From Linnemannia elongata (taxonomy: Eukaryota; Mortierellomycota; Mortierellomycetes; Mortierellales; Mortierellaceae), in contig JAXBDG010000019.1 in the NCBI GenBank assembly GCA_036320915.1, positions 992,001-1,056,000 of the forward strand: a stretch of DNA of 64,000 nt, read 5' to 3'. The number at the start of each line of letters is the position of its first letter. Position 1 is the first letter of the stretch. Shown piece after piece: positions 43,921 through 57,852 of this stretch. The notes under the pieces were generated by a model. That model saw only the letters and a program-made list of their open reading frames with translations, did no database searches and was not told the origin of the DNA. Position numbers and translations under genes: made by a program.

Positions 43921-45145
43921 GTTTGGTGCACTGGTAGGTGTGAGGCTGTCTATGACACAGACGTAGTGAAAGGAGAGAGATTGGGAGTGAGTGAGCTACG
44001 TGAAAAGATGTGTTGTGCGTGGTGAATGGGTGGAGAAAGCAATGAAGAAGAAGTATGAAAGAAGCTAAGCACGCCTCATGTCTTCCGAAATTGTTCGACT
44101 CTAGATGGCTTGGTGAGAAAATGGACCACCTTCCTCATTTTTTCAACGCGTTTCTGTTGGTTTGGTGGATCGATGCATGGGCCAACGCAACTATTCATGG
44201 GAGAATTGTCCACACAACCTTCATACAAACTATCTTCTTTTCATTCTTTTTGTCTTTGTCTACAAGTTTGGAGGCATATGCAGGTGGAGTACGTGTGCGA
44301 CTAAGAAGCAGAAGTATGTTTCAAAATAGAGACAGAAAAGAGGTTGTGCGCCCAAAAGTAGGCATCAAAGGATCAAATGGGTTGCGGTTGGTCTCCTTAC
44401 ATGGGTTCTGTGAGGATGAAGGCAGACTGTTCTGAAGTAAAGACTGACAAAGGTCGGTATAGGTAGTGAAAGGACGGAATGAGGTGCCAGCTGTCAAGAA
44501 TGGTGTCGAGGGACGTGAAAGACGAGGGAGAAGTGGGGGTGTAGTGTGGCAACTGCAAGGACAGCAGGGAAGGGGTGGTCGTTGAATTTTTTTTTAAAAA
44601 ACGTGCCCTGAGAGTATGCAGTTGAAAAGAGCGCTTCGCAAGCAATGAAGAAGAGCGAATTGTCAGTGGGGGTGTTGGAGGGGTGTAAGCAAATGGAGCA
44701 AAGGAATGGAAGAACAAGAAGAAGAAAGAGAAAAAGGCAGAAACAGTTCAATTGACGGTTGTATACAATGGTCATAACTATGTCTGTTTCTGTTTCCCCT
44801 TTCAAGAAGCTGTGTCATTTCCTTATTCCATTCCATACGCTTCTAGCTTCCATCTTCCCCCACAGCCTCCGTATGTGAATATGTGTATGTGCCCATTCAA
44901 CCCAGCGGACATGCTCACTATGTGTAACAATAACAACAAAAAAACAAACCAACAGGCAAGTGACCGATGGGGATGAATACCGTTGGCCGTTCCTGTCAGG
45001 GCGCGTAGGAACCTGCATTGAGAAATTGTTTATCTCTCCTCTTTCAGCTATAACTCTCTGCCATCGTACACTCCACATGAATCAAGCAAGGCTTCGGTTG
45101 ATAATTGCTAGTTGTATTGAAATTTCGAACGGAGCTTCATACTCA
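43921..45145. other. Intergenic between RhoGAP-like and UBR-box genes
   Basis: This is the upstream region of the RhoGAP-like gene and downstream region of the UBR-box gene. No coding sense; open frames are antisense or low complexity. Confidence 0.5.
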
Positions 45146-48100
45146 TCATTGCCCAAGGATGTGCTGGCGGACCCAGGTAGTCTCCTCAACAATCCACTCA
45201 TGGTCCCCAACCCCATCCTCCTCATCCATCTCATCCGCACACACCACCTCCTGGAAACCCTGTCCATTCTTGTACCCAGCCATTGAACTAAAATACCGCC
45301 CTGTATTCGCATGCTCCAACCATATCATGTCCTTCCATCTCAGCAACTGCCTGCCAGTCTCTTCTTGCTTCGTAGAAGGCGAGTATAAAGGTGCGCGGTG
45401 AAGGATCCAGTCGTTGTCAGTGTCATCGTACTTGCTCCCACTGACTTCACTCCGGTCTTCATCGTCGTGATGACAGTTGCTTGGTTGATGGTCCCGAGAT
45501 GAGTGAAGAAACAGAGTTGACGAGGGTGTCGTCTTGTAGACCATTGTGTGGTACCCGCACACCGCTGGGGGTGAAGAAGGACTCTGTCCTATTACTGTCA
45601 TCTGTTCTCCTTCGTCTTCTTCTTCACCTGGTGGCAATGTCCGCCGCCTTGAACCGCATGCACAGGTGAGGACCATATCTTCCTCGAGTTGTAGCCACTT
45701 AACCTCATGACCTGAATGGTCCGACATCTCGCGACATCTTTGACAAAGGTACCCACCAATCACTCCAGCTCCTTCCTCGCTCGAGTAACAATCACTATCA
45801 TCGAGCCATAATAAGAGTGACGCACTTAGTTCTCTGCGTACAACAATGACAGGTATAACAGAAACAAAGAACAAGGATTACCTGCAGAAGGAAACCCACT
45901 CGCCCGCACGGGCGATGTATTGGCACTTCAGGACAACATTGGTCCCTCCAACAAGCTCATGCTGTCGACAATGGGTCGCACACCGGAAAGCGCTGTTCTC
46001 ACCACATCCACATTGCAAACCTTCTAGCTCTCCAATCACTGTTGCACACAGTCGTCGTTCATATGAATGGCCCTCGTGAGCTTCCTTGACAAAGCACCCT
46101 TCACAGAACACCCACTTTGCATCTATTTGACACGACTATTTCGTTGTACATCGTTAAATGTAAAAAAACGTCGTATATGTTAGTAAGAAGGCATGTCGTA
46201 GTCCAATTAATACTCTTCACTGCATAATTACCTTGCATCGGTAGTAGAACATGCCGTCCTTGATCTCTGTGGCACACAATACAGTCTGTCGATAATGATC
46301 ATCCCCGCACCTCGATTCTGTCCCCGCTTCTGATCCTTCTGACGCAGTCTGATTCTGCAAGATAATACGATCTCCGCAACGGCAGTACAGTCCCTCATTC
46401 CAATGGTTCACAGCCTCTTCAATCTCATGGCCCACATGTTGTGCCGGAACGAAGCACCGTCCACAAATCCAAACATCCTCGCCATTCCTGGATACATGAC
46501 AAGTCCCACATCGAAACATGACTTCCTGTCTCTGGAAGAGATAGTTGCAATGGTGCGACTGAGGCACGGGCCGGAATTCTTGTGGGAGGTGGTAGTTGCA
46601 ATCAAATGCCTTCCTGAACATCCCTGAGTCGCCACACCCGCACCTCACAACAACCTCCTCCTCCACTTCTGCTTCATCCCGGTGCTGCTGTACCAGCGGA
46701 TGCATAGAACTAGTGCTGCCTTCAAACGTACCCTGACTGATCCCAAGTCCGTCAACAATGGAGGCTAATGTATCATCTATCAGTCCAGTACTGCCGCCGC
46801 GCTTGCCTTGTATGCCACTTGAGAACTGGCTAGCACGCCATTGATGGGTCACACACTCGGAAGCAAAGAAACATCTACTGCAAAGGGCTACCCCTTCATG
46901 GGTGCTACAATCCTGACAGTGGTAGACATCTTCGCCTTGTAGGAACACGTGCATGCATCGATGCTCTTCACTGACAGGCGCCGTTGTTATAGTAGTTAGA
47001 GTGTCGTCTGATTCTATAGCCGTTGAGTTGCGGCTCGTTGGAATGATCCCGAGACGATATTCAATCTCCAGTTTGCCTGGACTATGATAAGAGCAGGTGA
47101 TATCGTCCCTGTATGAATAGCCGTCTCCACAGCTACAGCTGGATCCTGCCTCTGCCAGCTCTACTACCACATCGTGTTTATAGTGGTTTTGCTATTAGAA
47201 AGGACACAATTCAGTAGAGTAAGTGGGTCAGCCATTTAAGTGCCGTTGTACTTTCTATCACTTTAAACGGGATCCTTATCATGACTTACTGAGTGGAAGC
47301 ATCGGACACACAGGGTCTTGTTATCCTCTTCGTCAGTCAGGCATGACTAGAGAAAGTGCAACAGTCAGTGAGTAAAGCATATTTCTACCGCCACCATCAG
47401 ATAGTATGAGCTGACTAAGAAGCCTCTTATACCTTGCACTTGTACACAGTTTCGCCCGGAAGGAATAAAACCCCGCATGGTCGCCCCTTTGCAAGCCCTG
47501 AATACGCCCGTTCAGGTTCTGCGCTATGTATTGAGCAATGCAGGCCATGACCGTGGCCATCTTGCTTGAGTCTCGCTGGATCCCCGCACACGCAGACAGA
47601 GTCTCCCCAAGAACATTGTAGATACATCGAATGGTCTGCATGATCCGAAGCTATTTACAACAACACAATAACAGATGTTTGCTGTAAGTCATATTTCTAC
47701 ATGCATTTCGCCTGAAGCAGCCAAATATCTGATATCTTACCCCGGAAGCACCGCATGCACAAAACATCGGCAGGACACGTCCGACAGATGACAAACGTCT
47801 CGCCATAAGGCATAACATGTCCACATGCTCCACCTCTTGCCCTAGGGAGGTACTCAGGCAGCTCGGTGATCGCATTCCGTGTCGAGTACCAGTACGACAC
47901 CAACCATACCCGATCTCCATACGCAATCTTCCATTCCTTTTGCCTTCCAGCCCTTGTCCTTGCGACAACAGTATCCTTTGCAGGGAGGATCATCCACTTT
48001 GAAGCCGTGTATATCTTATTATCGCATGCCACTAGGAGTCACAATCCAAGAAAAGCTCATCCGTTAATTGAATGTTGCAGGTATTGGTTACGCATAACCG

Positions 48101-51058
48101 TTGTAGCTCGAAGACAACAGAGAGAGAGCTTTACCAACGTTCTGACGGGACGATCCAGTATGCGTGGAAAGCCAATCCCAGATCCATGCATACTGCAGAC
48201 TGTTAGCATGGCGCAGATGAAAGGTCCACCCAAACTGCACCACCGCCTTGTCTTTATCCTCACTCTTCCTCCGCACTGTGCCTATACTTTCGTTCACCGC
48301 TGTCTGTCCATTTCCTGTGCTGTTGCTGCTGCCCTGGAACAACGACATTGCACTCCGCTTGGTTCCATGACTGCTCGACCTGTTGCTGCTCCCTGGCTTC
48401 CTACTTGAATGTCCATTTTCAACATACATTTTAAAGTTAGTTCCTCGAGAGCGCTTTTTTTTACAACCCTGCAACAACAAAACGAACCTGGAGGTCAGAG
48501 TCGAGTCATCCTGAGACGTTCGCCGTCCACGCTTCGACATCAAGATATCGGCAATCTGCTGCTCCAACTCTGTCGGCGCCTCCATCGCAAGGCTACTACT
48601 CGGCCGACGCGCGGTACTCATACTGGCACCACTGGTATTACTGATCCTGGAATCATCCCCCGCTGCAGGGTGAATCATCAACTCTCGTCCGTTCAAGGCC
48701 ACAGTCGGATGATTGGTGATCGAGTACCGCTTTGACGGCAGACCCTTTGATGAAGCTGGCTGTTGCTGCTGCTGAGCACTCGCCGTTGTCGTGTTTGCCG
48801 TCGCTGTTACTGTAGTGTTTGCAGGCGGAGCAGTAGCAGCTAGGTTCTGCAAGAACAGGATCGATTCCGATTGCTGCATTTCGTCCAGGTTCTCGAGCAC
48901 CGAGAGCGCTTCTGGGCTTGGGATACAACTCTCCAGATATCCTCTCCGTACCTGATCTACCGCCAATAAGAACTCTGTATAATCCTATCATAGTTTTCAG
49001 TGCCGGGAGGGTCGCGCGTTTTTAGTACCTGCTGCGATTCAGCCTTTCAAGGTGCACATTCAACAATAATTATTTACATTCATAATATCTAGCAACCTAG
49101 GTTGCTTACCTTGATGTGAGATGCTTTCGAGAGTCCAGAGTTCGATCCTCCTACAAGTGCAGCACCACTACTACCATTACCGCCACCACCAACTCCATTC
49201 TTGTTTCCCAACAGGCGATTCTTCAATAACACCTGCCAATGCTCATCCAGCGCACTCAAGTGGTGCTCCTGCAACGCCGCTGCATTCGCAGAATAGTACT
49301 CCAAATACAACCCTCCTCCTGGCACAACCATCCCTTCTCCTTTACTCCCCCTTTTCACCTCCACCTTCACCTCCTCCTTCTTTCCACCTCCTTCCCTCTT
49401 CCCTACCTCGTCCTTATCGGCTTCCGTGATAACACACGGTCTCCTGAACTCTTTCATCACTCGCTTCAGTCCAAACCCACCACCACCAGCTCCCCAGAAC
49501 CGCGCCTCAATATCCTCGCAGGCAATCGATTGCGCCCGCAGGTGAACCATTGCCAAAGTATGCCACGGCAACGGGATCGGCCTCTTATCCAAAAACATAT
49601 TCATCTCCCGATGGTATGTCCGCATCCCAATATTTAATGCTCGTTCCCGGATCAGGTCCTGTAATGTCGTTTGTAGCTCTTTGAGGTCGAATCGCCGTTG
49701 TTGTAGTAGTAGTAGCGGAGAGTGGTGAAGAGAAGGGCGAGGATGTTTGTTCAGTTGTACCTGACATGCTTGTATCATGCTACACAATATCGCTCCTATT
49801 TTAAAAAAAGGAAGAGTGTTCAATGTCAATTCGGGGTCAACGACTTCTATCACACGGACAAAAAAAAATAAAGAACAGCCTTACCAGAGAATATCCTAGG
49901 GTAATCCACCTTGCAGTCCTCCACGCCAGACCCACAGCCATCAAACGACCTCCACAGCTTCCGAATCCATTGGAATCGCTTCTCGGCCTTGTTGTCGTCA
50001 ACGCTATAATCACACAAGATCCGGAACGTTCCCGTCGCGGCCTCGGCTCGAATCGCATCCACCTCAGACCCCCTCCTACTCCATTCAATGCCCACCGGTG
50101 TAGGTGCTTTGCACTTCACACCACCAAACACCTTGCACACTGTATCCAACGCCTTCCAGCTATCTCCTGTTTGTTCAATGGTGTCATAGTCGTCAAGGAC
50201 ACTCTCCAGAACGGCTCGTCCTTCGTCCTCGTCACCATCATCCAGGTCCTGGTCCGTATCTATGATATCCTGTCCGACCCAACGCCAATCCAACACCGCC
50301 TTCTCTATTGCATCATTCCTTCCTTTACGACCTCCAGCAAGAGGTTGTATCAACCCGGCAAGGTTCTCAATGTCCCGTCGTGTGGCTTCCAGACCAGGAG
50401 ATATAACCGTCAGATATGTCGAGCAAAGACTCAATAGCGGCCAGACGACTCTTTCAATGCCTTCTATATCCTGATCAACCAATTTTTCGTCAGCAGTTGT
50501 GTCATCATCCGCAAGGTGCTCGTTGTTGTCGCCCCCAAATAATATATGTAATCTCCTCACAGCCATGGAGTCTCCTCCTCCTGTTGCTGCTGCTACTTCG
50601 TCATCATCCTGAGACGTATCAGGCGGAGAGATCCATCCCCAGACACCCATCGAAAACCCTGTTGCTATGTCCTGTCCTCCTCCAGATGTCGTCGTATTTG
50701 TCGTGGATGTCTGAGCATGCCACCCATATACATCCTTGAACGCGGTCCACAACGCATCCCGCACCTCACGATCCTGACTCACTAACCAATTGAGAAAAAC
50801 GAAGAAAAAGTGAGACGAAAAAGGTATTTAATGTTCCTGATCAATTAATTCATGCCTCTGATCAAACACATATGCACACAACTCACAGTAAGAGACAACG
50901 ACGACTGGCTGGGTAATGTCTTCAAGCAACACCCTGGCGGATTCAGGGACTTCAAGGCTCCATGAACTCGCGACTGGAGAGATTGGAGACGACAAGGAGG
51001 TGGACGACGACGAGGACGACGGAAATCGGACCCTGGCCAACTGGAACACCGTCTCCAT
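45146..51058 (-). CDS. Tandem UBR-box protein with C-terminal MIR-like domain (about 1,707 aa)
   Basis: Ten exons join in phase: 51058-50887, 50781-49885, 49846-49110, 48984-48135, 48031-47741, 47650-47433, 47346-47290, 47191-46232, 46135-45882, 45833-45146. The N-terminal half is helical and Ser/Gln-rich with no recognised domain. From exon 5 on there are six consecutive units of the UBR zinc-box pattern C-x-H/V-x4-G-E-x2-(F/Y)-x-C-x2-C...LC-x2-CF...H-x2-H...C-x-CGD...C-x2-H. Examples: ACGHVMPYGETFVICRTC, PCGVLFLPGETVYKCKSC, RCMHVFLQGEDVYHCQDC, HCNYLFQRQEVMFRCGTC. Box 5 is LCATEIKDGMFYYRCKSC; box 6 (LCQRCREMSDHSGHE) is degenerate. The end, WKDMIWLEHANTGRYFSS ... EVVC ... DHEWIVEE, resembles a MIR motif. 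UBR boxes bind N-degrons in ubiquitin ligases. No RING is seen, so ligase activity is not supported. Confidence 0.75.
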
Positions 51059-51533
51059 TACCTGTGCTTTTTTTTTTTTTTTTTCTTTTCTTTTTGTCAC
51101 ACAAAAAGTCTAGTCGCCTTGGTCAGAATATGAAGCCGGCTACGCTGGATTGCTGGCCGTTCTTGTATGCTAGAGTGCAATGGACGTGTCAATCAAGGAT
51201 GAACGGAAACGAGAGGCGAATTGAGTGAGTGTGAAAAAGAGAAATGTGAGAGAGACAAAAGAGCAAGGGGGAAAACGGGAGCATGCAGTAAATATGGCCC
51301 GACGTAGAGGGCGGAAAAGACACAGAAAAAAGGGGGTACATTTTTGCGTCGACCTCCTTGTTTTTTGTCGCTAATACTTTTCTGCTCACATCTTGCACAT
51401 TTTTCTAATCCCAGCCGTTACGAATCATGCCATGGAATGGTCCGACAACGCGCTTTAGGCAAGCCAGCATAGGTTTTTTCTTTTATTTCCTTAATGTAGC
51501 ATAACCTCAAAGTGATCTCACGACAATCTAAAA

Positions 51534-54500
51534 TCAGTTCTTGGGCTTGCCACCAAAGTAAAGTCCTTTGGTCGGGTCCCATCCTCTGTTATTCTGTTGC
51601 CCGCTCGCTGGTGCCGGAGGGTACGCTGGTGGAGGAGACGTTGGCTGGGGCTGATGGTGCTGTTGCTGTTGTTGATGTTGAACATGCCCCTGTGCCTGTG
51701 CTGGCTGCTTCTGCTGGAACTGCTGCTGCAGTTGCTGAGCAAAGTTCTGTGGTCCTCCTCCCGCAGAATCATCCATGTACCCACGACTGTTGTTAGGCGT
51801 GCTGTAAGGACTAGGTCGACTATGATCAAATGCTGAAATCGGCACCGTTCCAGAATGGGGAGGAGTGGTTGTTAGCGCTGCTGCTGGTGATCCTCCAAAG
51901 TGAACTCCAACACTTGGATTCCATGCGCCGCCTCCTCCTGACACTGGAGGAGGTGCGCTCGCTACCTCATAGGGTGAGGTTTGAACAGGGCTCTGCGGCT
52001 GTGCCCGGTTCAAATCCATTGCCGACATTCCCACCGTCACCTCACTATTGACAGTACAGGTATAATAAACACTATTAGTTTTCAAGCCTCAGTAGATATC
52101 AAATTAATGTTCTTTCGTAACAGAGGACAGCCAAAAAGGTATTAAGTCTTACCTCAAGTAGTCCTTGGCCTCCATCTTGCGGGCGAAAAAGTAATCTCGG
52201 CAGTTATCACGCAGGCGTACCAAAATCTTTTCGAAATCTCGATGGAACTATCACACATAACAAATGCAACGGTCAGGTAAGCGGCCTGCACTCGTAAGAT
52301 ATGCTGCATCGAGTCTCACTCACGCAAAAAAAAAAAAAAAAAAAAAAATGGGGAGGGGGGGCATGGAGTGGAGTATACCTGGATGCCCTCCTTGAAGTTG
52401 GCGAGGATACCCTTGTACTTTTGGAATGCGGCGTCCAGATTTTGAAGTGCCTTCTCGCGCTGGTGAACCATAGCATTACTTCTCCTCGATGCAACGAATG
52501 CCTTGTTCGTTTCCTACTCGAAAAAGTAATCAACGGCATAATGAGTTAATATATGTAGAGCATCACAACCCGAGCATGTAACGGATGAAATATGTACCTG
52601 GATGGCTTCCATAAGTTCGTCTTGGGTAGCGGTCTCTCCCTTGACGAGTCGCTTGTACCCATCATACTTCTTGAGTTGCTCCTGGAAGAGTGCTTCAAAA
52701 TGAGCGGGCTCAATCTTAACCGCAGACGAATTTGCAGTCAGCTTATTGGTGATCGACACCAGCGCTGGTCCAATATCATCCTCGTCTGCGATCCGCTTGA
52801 TCTCCTCCAGCTTGATCCGACGCGCTTTGATCATTTGGTCTACCTCCTCCAGTAACATCTTCAAGTCATCGACAATCTCCGGGTCTGAGGATCCTGGTGC
52901 GCTCGTTGTATTCGGCACAGCTCTTTCCACCTCCGCCTATGGTCATTGAGGAGTTCTGGTCGTTAGTATACTCTAAACGAGGAGGTGATATTTGCGCAAT
53001 CATACCTGAAATCGATCAAAGCCAAGGTCTTACCCGTCCACTGCTTAGGAGTTCCAAGGACCTGCCCCAGGTGGTCATTAGGGCCTCCAGCTTGTTCTTG
53101 ACAATGAGATCGCTCTTTCTGGCAGTCTCCAAAGTCTCGCGATGTTTTCGCCCTTGCTCCATGAACGCAACTGTCAAGGATGCCGATGTGGGCCTGTTCC
53201 ATCGTCCCTGGAATCTTTGTCGCATCACTTCATCCTCGTCCGCTTCCTGCTGTAAGGCTTCAAAAATCTCGTCCAGGATGGCCGAATTTTGTCGAGAAAG
53301 AGTCCGGACGGTTTCCATCATGTCGTGCAAGCCCCGTACGCCTCCCTCTGCATGAATTTCGTCGATATGTGACAACAACGAAGGAGGCAACCCCACCGGT
53401 TGCTCCATCGCCTGCAATGCTCCCGGTAAGTTGAGCGCCTGCATTTGGCTGTTATATACAAGTATCATAAATATAGGTTGCGTCAGTTATGAACATACCA
53501 CATTTTGTCTGTAAATGCAATTTGCTATTACATGATGACCGCAATTGGAGGCGAGCGCGCATACCTGTAGCAGACGCCGGTGAGCTCATCAAATTTACCA
53601 CCAATGTCTTCTTTGACGATCCGTTCCTTGCGCTCCGTGTAAACACTTGCGGCCTGGTGGACCGCGAAGGGGACTAGCCTCGAAAACAATGGCACACCCA
53701 AAAGCATATTGTGCTCATTCATCAAGGGCACAGGATTCGAAATCTCGGGGATGAGCGTCGGCTTGCTCATATCAGCTCTTCCGATAGTAGCAAGAGTTGC
53801 CTCTGCAGGAATCGGCTCCAGGTAGATGATGTCGTTATCCTTTTCTGCCCGTGACAAATTCTTGTGGATGGCCTTCTGGAGCGATTTGAGGTCATTTGTC
53901 ACAGTGTCCCGAAGTTCCCGCTGACTCAATCCTTGGTTGACAAGCCTCTCTGCGATCTGAAGGCGAGCGATCTCCTCTCCGTACTTGTTCTGAGAGATAC
54001 ATTCGCACGACTTCCGGTACTGTGAGACGGCATTAAAGTGAAGCGCCTTGGCTTGCATATGACTGGTCCATGAGCTGGTGAAAAGCGACGACATGCTGCT
54101 GTGAGTTGCGCCTTCCAGAGCCGCCTCATAGTAATCCGCGACCTTGCCTGCCAGTTTCGAAATCAATCCATCCTTTATCTGGTCTAAATGATGTGATATG
54201 GGTGATACATTGGTTAGTTTGAGCCCCATGTCTGCCATTTCGTTCTTGGAGTGTGTGCGATTGCTATTGTCATGTGTTACACATACCAAGAGCGCCCTTC
54301 TGCCAGAAGCACTCCTGAGCCTGAGCCAGCATTAGCTGTACATAGACAGTCAGAGCTGCAGTCGAGATGTCCACTGTTGGCGCAATCCTCAACTCAGGGA
54401 TAATTGTATCGCGCAAATGTTGGAAGCTTCCCGCCGCGTTCTAGATATCATCCAGTTGTGCGAAGAAACGAGAAGCGGACGAAGTTGTGAGTTTTCCCCT

Positions 54501-55574
54501 CTTAAGCGCGAATGGCTTGACAAGCGTAGCGATTGGCACGGTGCTTGGCAATGTTAGATGATCCTAAAAAGATGTCCTTGGCGTAAGCAACCGAATTGTA
54601 CCTGAAAGTACGAGTAAGCACGCTTGAGACCCTCTGCCGAGTTCCTGTTCTCGTTGGTGCCCAGTTGAGAGTACATGGCTCCAATGTTGAAGCAGATGCA
54701 TGCTCGCTCATAATACATATTCCTGAACGAATCTAAGGTATTGAGAAGAATAGCAAATGATCAGCGAGTATGAGTCATCTCAATCCCATGTGGGCACTCA
54801 TGGTAGTGTGTTTGCCTAAAAGAAGAAGAAGCATCTGATGACTCCTGTTTGAGCTTAATCGGACAAACGTCCTGTTTTTTTGTATCGGACGTACTCATTT
54901 TCTTGTCTGTGCTGTTAACGAGCGCCCAGGGAAACTCAATACCAGTCTACAGAGTGCATTAATGTGAGTGGGAGATAGCAACTGTCAGTCAATGAAGTGC
55001 ATATATGCGAGTGTAAGTTCGGCTTGCTCATCGGTGGTTTCAGAGTGCGCGAAGAGTTGAAGAAATTAACTTACGTCGATAGGGAACTTTGAGCTGATAA
55101 AAACCAACTGGGCATGGTACCTGATGGAAAAAGGCATTGAAATTGTTGGTAACAACAACAACCGACAAAGTTGGTGGTAAAGACAGAAGACGGCAATAGA
55201 GAGACGCAAGAAAGGAAGGGATGAACATGAGTATTATGTTCGTTTGCACCTTCGGACAAAAAAAATGATGCCACAGACAAAGCAAACGCTCCTCTCGGAT
55301 TTGAAAATTTGCCAAGACCTGTGTCGTTTCTGTTATGTCAACGAGAGATAGTCGAACAAGAATTAATCCAGGAAACGTACTTGAGGAGACGGTTGAGCGC
55401 GTTTTGGTGGGGTTCGAGGTTGACAATGTCTGCCCTGAGCTCGTCAAGGACGCGAAAGTCGTCCTGGTAGGTGTCTGGGTGTTCAGCATATGAGGTTGAG
55501 ATGTAGTCGCTGAGGGCCTTTGTCATTGACAGAGTCTCTGTCCTCTTGAAGTCGATTGCTAGTAAGTTGCTCAT
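51534..55574 (-). CDS. BRO1-domain protein of the ALIX/PalA/Bro1 family
   Basis: This is a multi-exon gene starting at [20 protein letters not shown] (55574). Early exons join in phase ([28 protein letters not shown]). The BRO1 part continues with [40 protein letters not shown] and [10 protein letters not shown] ... [20 protein letters not shown], all typical of ALIX. Two helical exons follow (V-domain-like: [35 protein letters not shown]). The last exon is a Pro/Gln-rich tail ([13 protein letters not shown]) ending [10 protein letters not shown]. These proteins bind ESCRT-III Snf7 through BRO1 and act in endosomal sorting or, for PalA/Rim20, ambient-pH signalling. The ALIX-type [12 protein letters not shown] favours ALIX/PalA over yeast Bro1. 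Exon ends beyond the first few are approximate. Confidence 0.87.
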
Positions 55575-57372
55575 GGCTCCTTTTTGTTCCTTGTCTAGTT
55601 GTCTGTTGGAGTCTAGGTTGCTGTCCTTGTGTAGCAGTAGTAGTGTTGTGTGTTGTTCCTGGTTGTTGGGATTGTGTGCAAATATGTGCACTGAATGCAA
55701 AAAAAAGTGATAAAAGAAAGAATAAGGAAGAGGAAGGAGCTGCCCCGTTTATTCTTTTTCATTTTTTTCTTTGTTCTTCCCTTACTTGTCCACAGACACA
55801 GATACGAAAGAGATTCCACTTGGTCTCGAACCGCGCCACAACAACCAATAAAAAGGCCACCACACCACGCCGTCAAACGGCCAACTGCCTCTTCTATCCC
55901 TGGTCCCCGAGACCACCACCGACCAGGTTGCCGCCACCGACTCCCTCAAGGAAACACGTCCTTGCCCATACTACCTTCTTGGGGAGACTTTCACCGCCTT
56001 TTTTTTCGCCAAGCAAGCTCCTCCTCGAGCACGTCACATGATAAAAATTGTGCCACCCTTTTTTCTTCTCGCCGCACTTTTTTTGAGTTTTGACTTTTGA
56101 GGGAGGACAAAGAAAACGAAGGAACGAACGAAACGACCGAGTGTCAGGCCTGGCACACAGAGTGATTGGTTGGATGGACTCATAAACCTCCCTTCTTTTC
56201 TTTTCTCCTTGGCTTCTACCTCGTCTGCTTCTTCTCCTTTAGTTGTGCGTGTACGTCCGTCTGTGTTTGTCCAGCAGGGAAAACCAAAGACGAGAGGCGA
56301 CAATATTGCTCAACCAAGGAGGCAGACAGACAAATTCGAATGAACCGCAGTCTGCTCTTGTTTTGCTCATCCTTGTTGTCTCTTTCTGATGCTACTTACT
56401 GATTACTGTGAACAAAATGGACGACTTTATGTAGCTTCAGTTGTTACAATCGTTACTATTTTTCACTGTTCCAGGGAACAATGTCAGAAGATGCAAGAGA
56501 CTCAAATGCCACACAAAAAAGAAACGACACAAATCCTCATCTCCTTCTTTCCTACTAACAATAAAGATACCACTTCCACACTTTTTCTTCCCGTTGTGGC
56601 AAAGGCAAAGGAGGCAGAGCAGCGGTAGAAACGAAAATGACAACGCAAACCTCATGTTTTACGTGCCTTGAAGTTGTACTATTCTAATCCATTCTTCCTT
56701 CGCCATTCTTCCATGCGAACGGCCATTTTTTCGACGCCTCGACTCACTCATTTTGTTATAGCTCTTTGACTGTGCCATCCAGAGATAGATACGTGTGGTC
56801 GTCATGTTTCTTCACGAGGACTCTTTTGTCGTGCCCACTTCTCTATAGTTTATTACTCCTCGCTGGTGTCAAAATACCTTTCAACTGTTTATGTTCCCAT
56901 CAATGGATATCAGTCTGAAACATCATTCGCGCGTATGTCAGTGAAGCAAGCTCTTTCTTGTCAAGTTCGTCATGTTCATGGTCAACTGTGGTTTGCGAGT
57001 GGTAAAAAAGGCGAAGTTTTTTATGGGAGAGAAAAAAGTACAAGCAAGTGAAAAACGACTATCAGAAGAACAAAACGAAGACGGGAAAGAAATTTACGTG
57101 CGAAGGAGCAAAAAAAAAAAAAAAAGAAAAAAATATGAAAGGTTACAAGTAGTCAAAAACCACAAACGCGCGTTGAATGGGAAGGGGAGGGAGGTGATTT
57201 TTTGATTGTTTTTTTTGTTGTTGTTATTCCGTTGTCCACTGTGTGTCGTCTGTACTGGCGAAAAAATAGAAGAAAACGAGAGCAAGAATAAGCCTTGAGT
57301 CGGGTCCAACGATGTGTGTATGTGTATGTGTGTCGTCGACGCAAGACATCAGAGCTCACGGCGCCCTCTGAT
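55575..57372. other. Intergenic between BRO1-domain gene and SKP1
   Basis: 1.8 kb without a convincing gene. It holds the upstream region of the BRO1 gene (T-rich, C-rich stretch 55870-56000) and the downstream region of SKP1. A17 and similar homopolymers occur near 57111. Confidence 0.5.
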
Positions 57373-57852
57373 TTAGCGGTCCTCAGCCCACTCGTTCTCC
57401 TTCTTGATCTGGGCCTCCTCCTCGGGTGTGAAATCGTTGACGATGTTGAAGGCCTTGCGGATTTCCTCGGGGGTCTTGCCCTTGATGATGTTGGCAACGG
57501 TCTTGCAGCCGACGTCGAGGAGGGGCTTGATATCAAGGTAGTTGGCGGCGAGGATGATCTCGAAGAGCATCTCCTGGTCAACCTGCATGAACTTCATATC
57601 CCACTCCTCGATGTCGTTGGAGCGCTTGCGGGGGTCGTCGGTCTCCTCAGGGACCTGGACAGGGTCGTTGCGGTGGTGCTCGCAGTACTCGATGACCTTA
57701 GTGAGGACGGCAGAGGTGACGTTGGGGAGGGGAATGGGCGAATCGGACTCTCCGACGTCCTCGAGCATGTTCTTGATGAGGATCGAGCGCTCGGCGACCT
57801 CCTTGTCGACCTTGAAGTCTTGGTTGTCTGAGGAAACGAGGATGACGGTCAT
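57373..57852 (-). CDS. skp1: SKP1, SCF ubiquitin-ligase adaptor (159 aa)
   Basis: Single exon from the ATG at 57852 ([20 protein letters not shown]) to the stop at 57373. It has the full BTB/POZ-like fold ([32 protein letters not shown]) and the C-terminal F-box-binding helices ([55 protein letters not shown]), at the length usual for the family. SKP1 links Cullin-1 to F-box proteins; the LRR protein remnant at 23-25 kb belongs to a class that would use it. No intron is needed. The in-frame upstream extension to 58053 is T/C-rich leader. Confidence 0.97.
   Translation of the reverse strand: MTVILVSSDNQDFKVDKEVAERSILIKNMLEDVGESDSPIPLPNVTSAVLTKVIEYCEHHRNDPVQVPEETDDPRKRSNDIEEWDMKFMQVDQEMLFEIILAANYLDIKPLLDVGCKTVANIIKGKTPEEIRKAFNIVNDFTPEEEAQIKKENEWAEDR

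Noticed and set aside
45082..45145. RING or HECT domain at the end of the UBR-box gene
   Set aside because: Looked for Cys/His ring spacing and HECT motifs at the C-terminus and downstream; none found, the stop at 45146 is followed by spacer.
57295..57831. 178-codon plus-strand frame
   Set aside because: Antisense shadow of SKP1.
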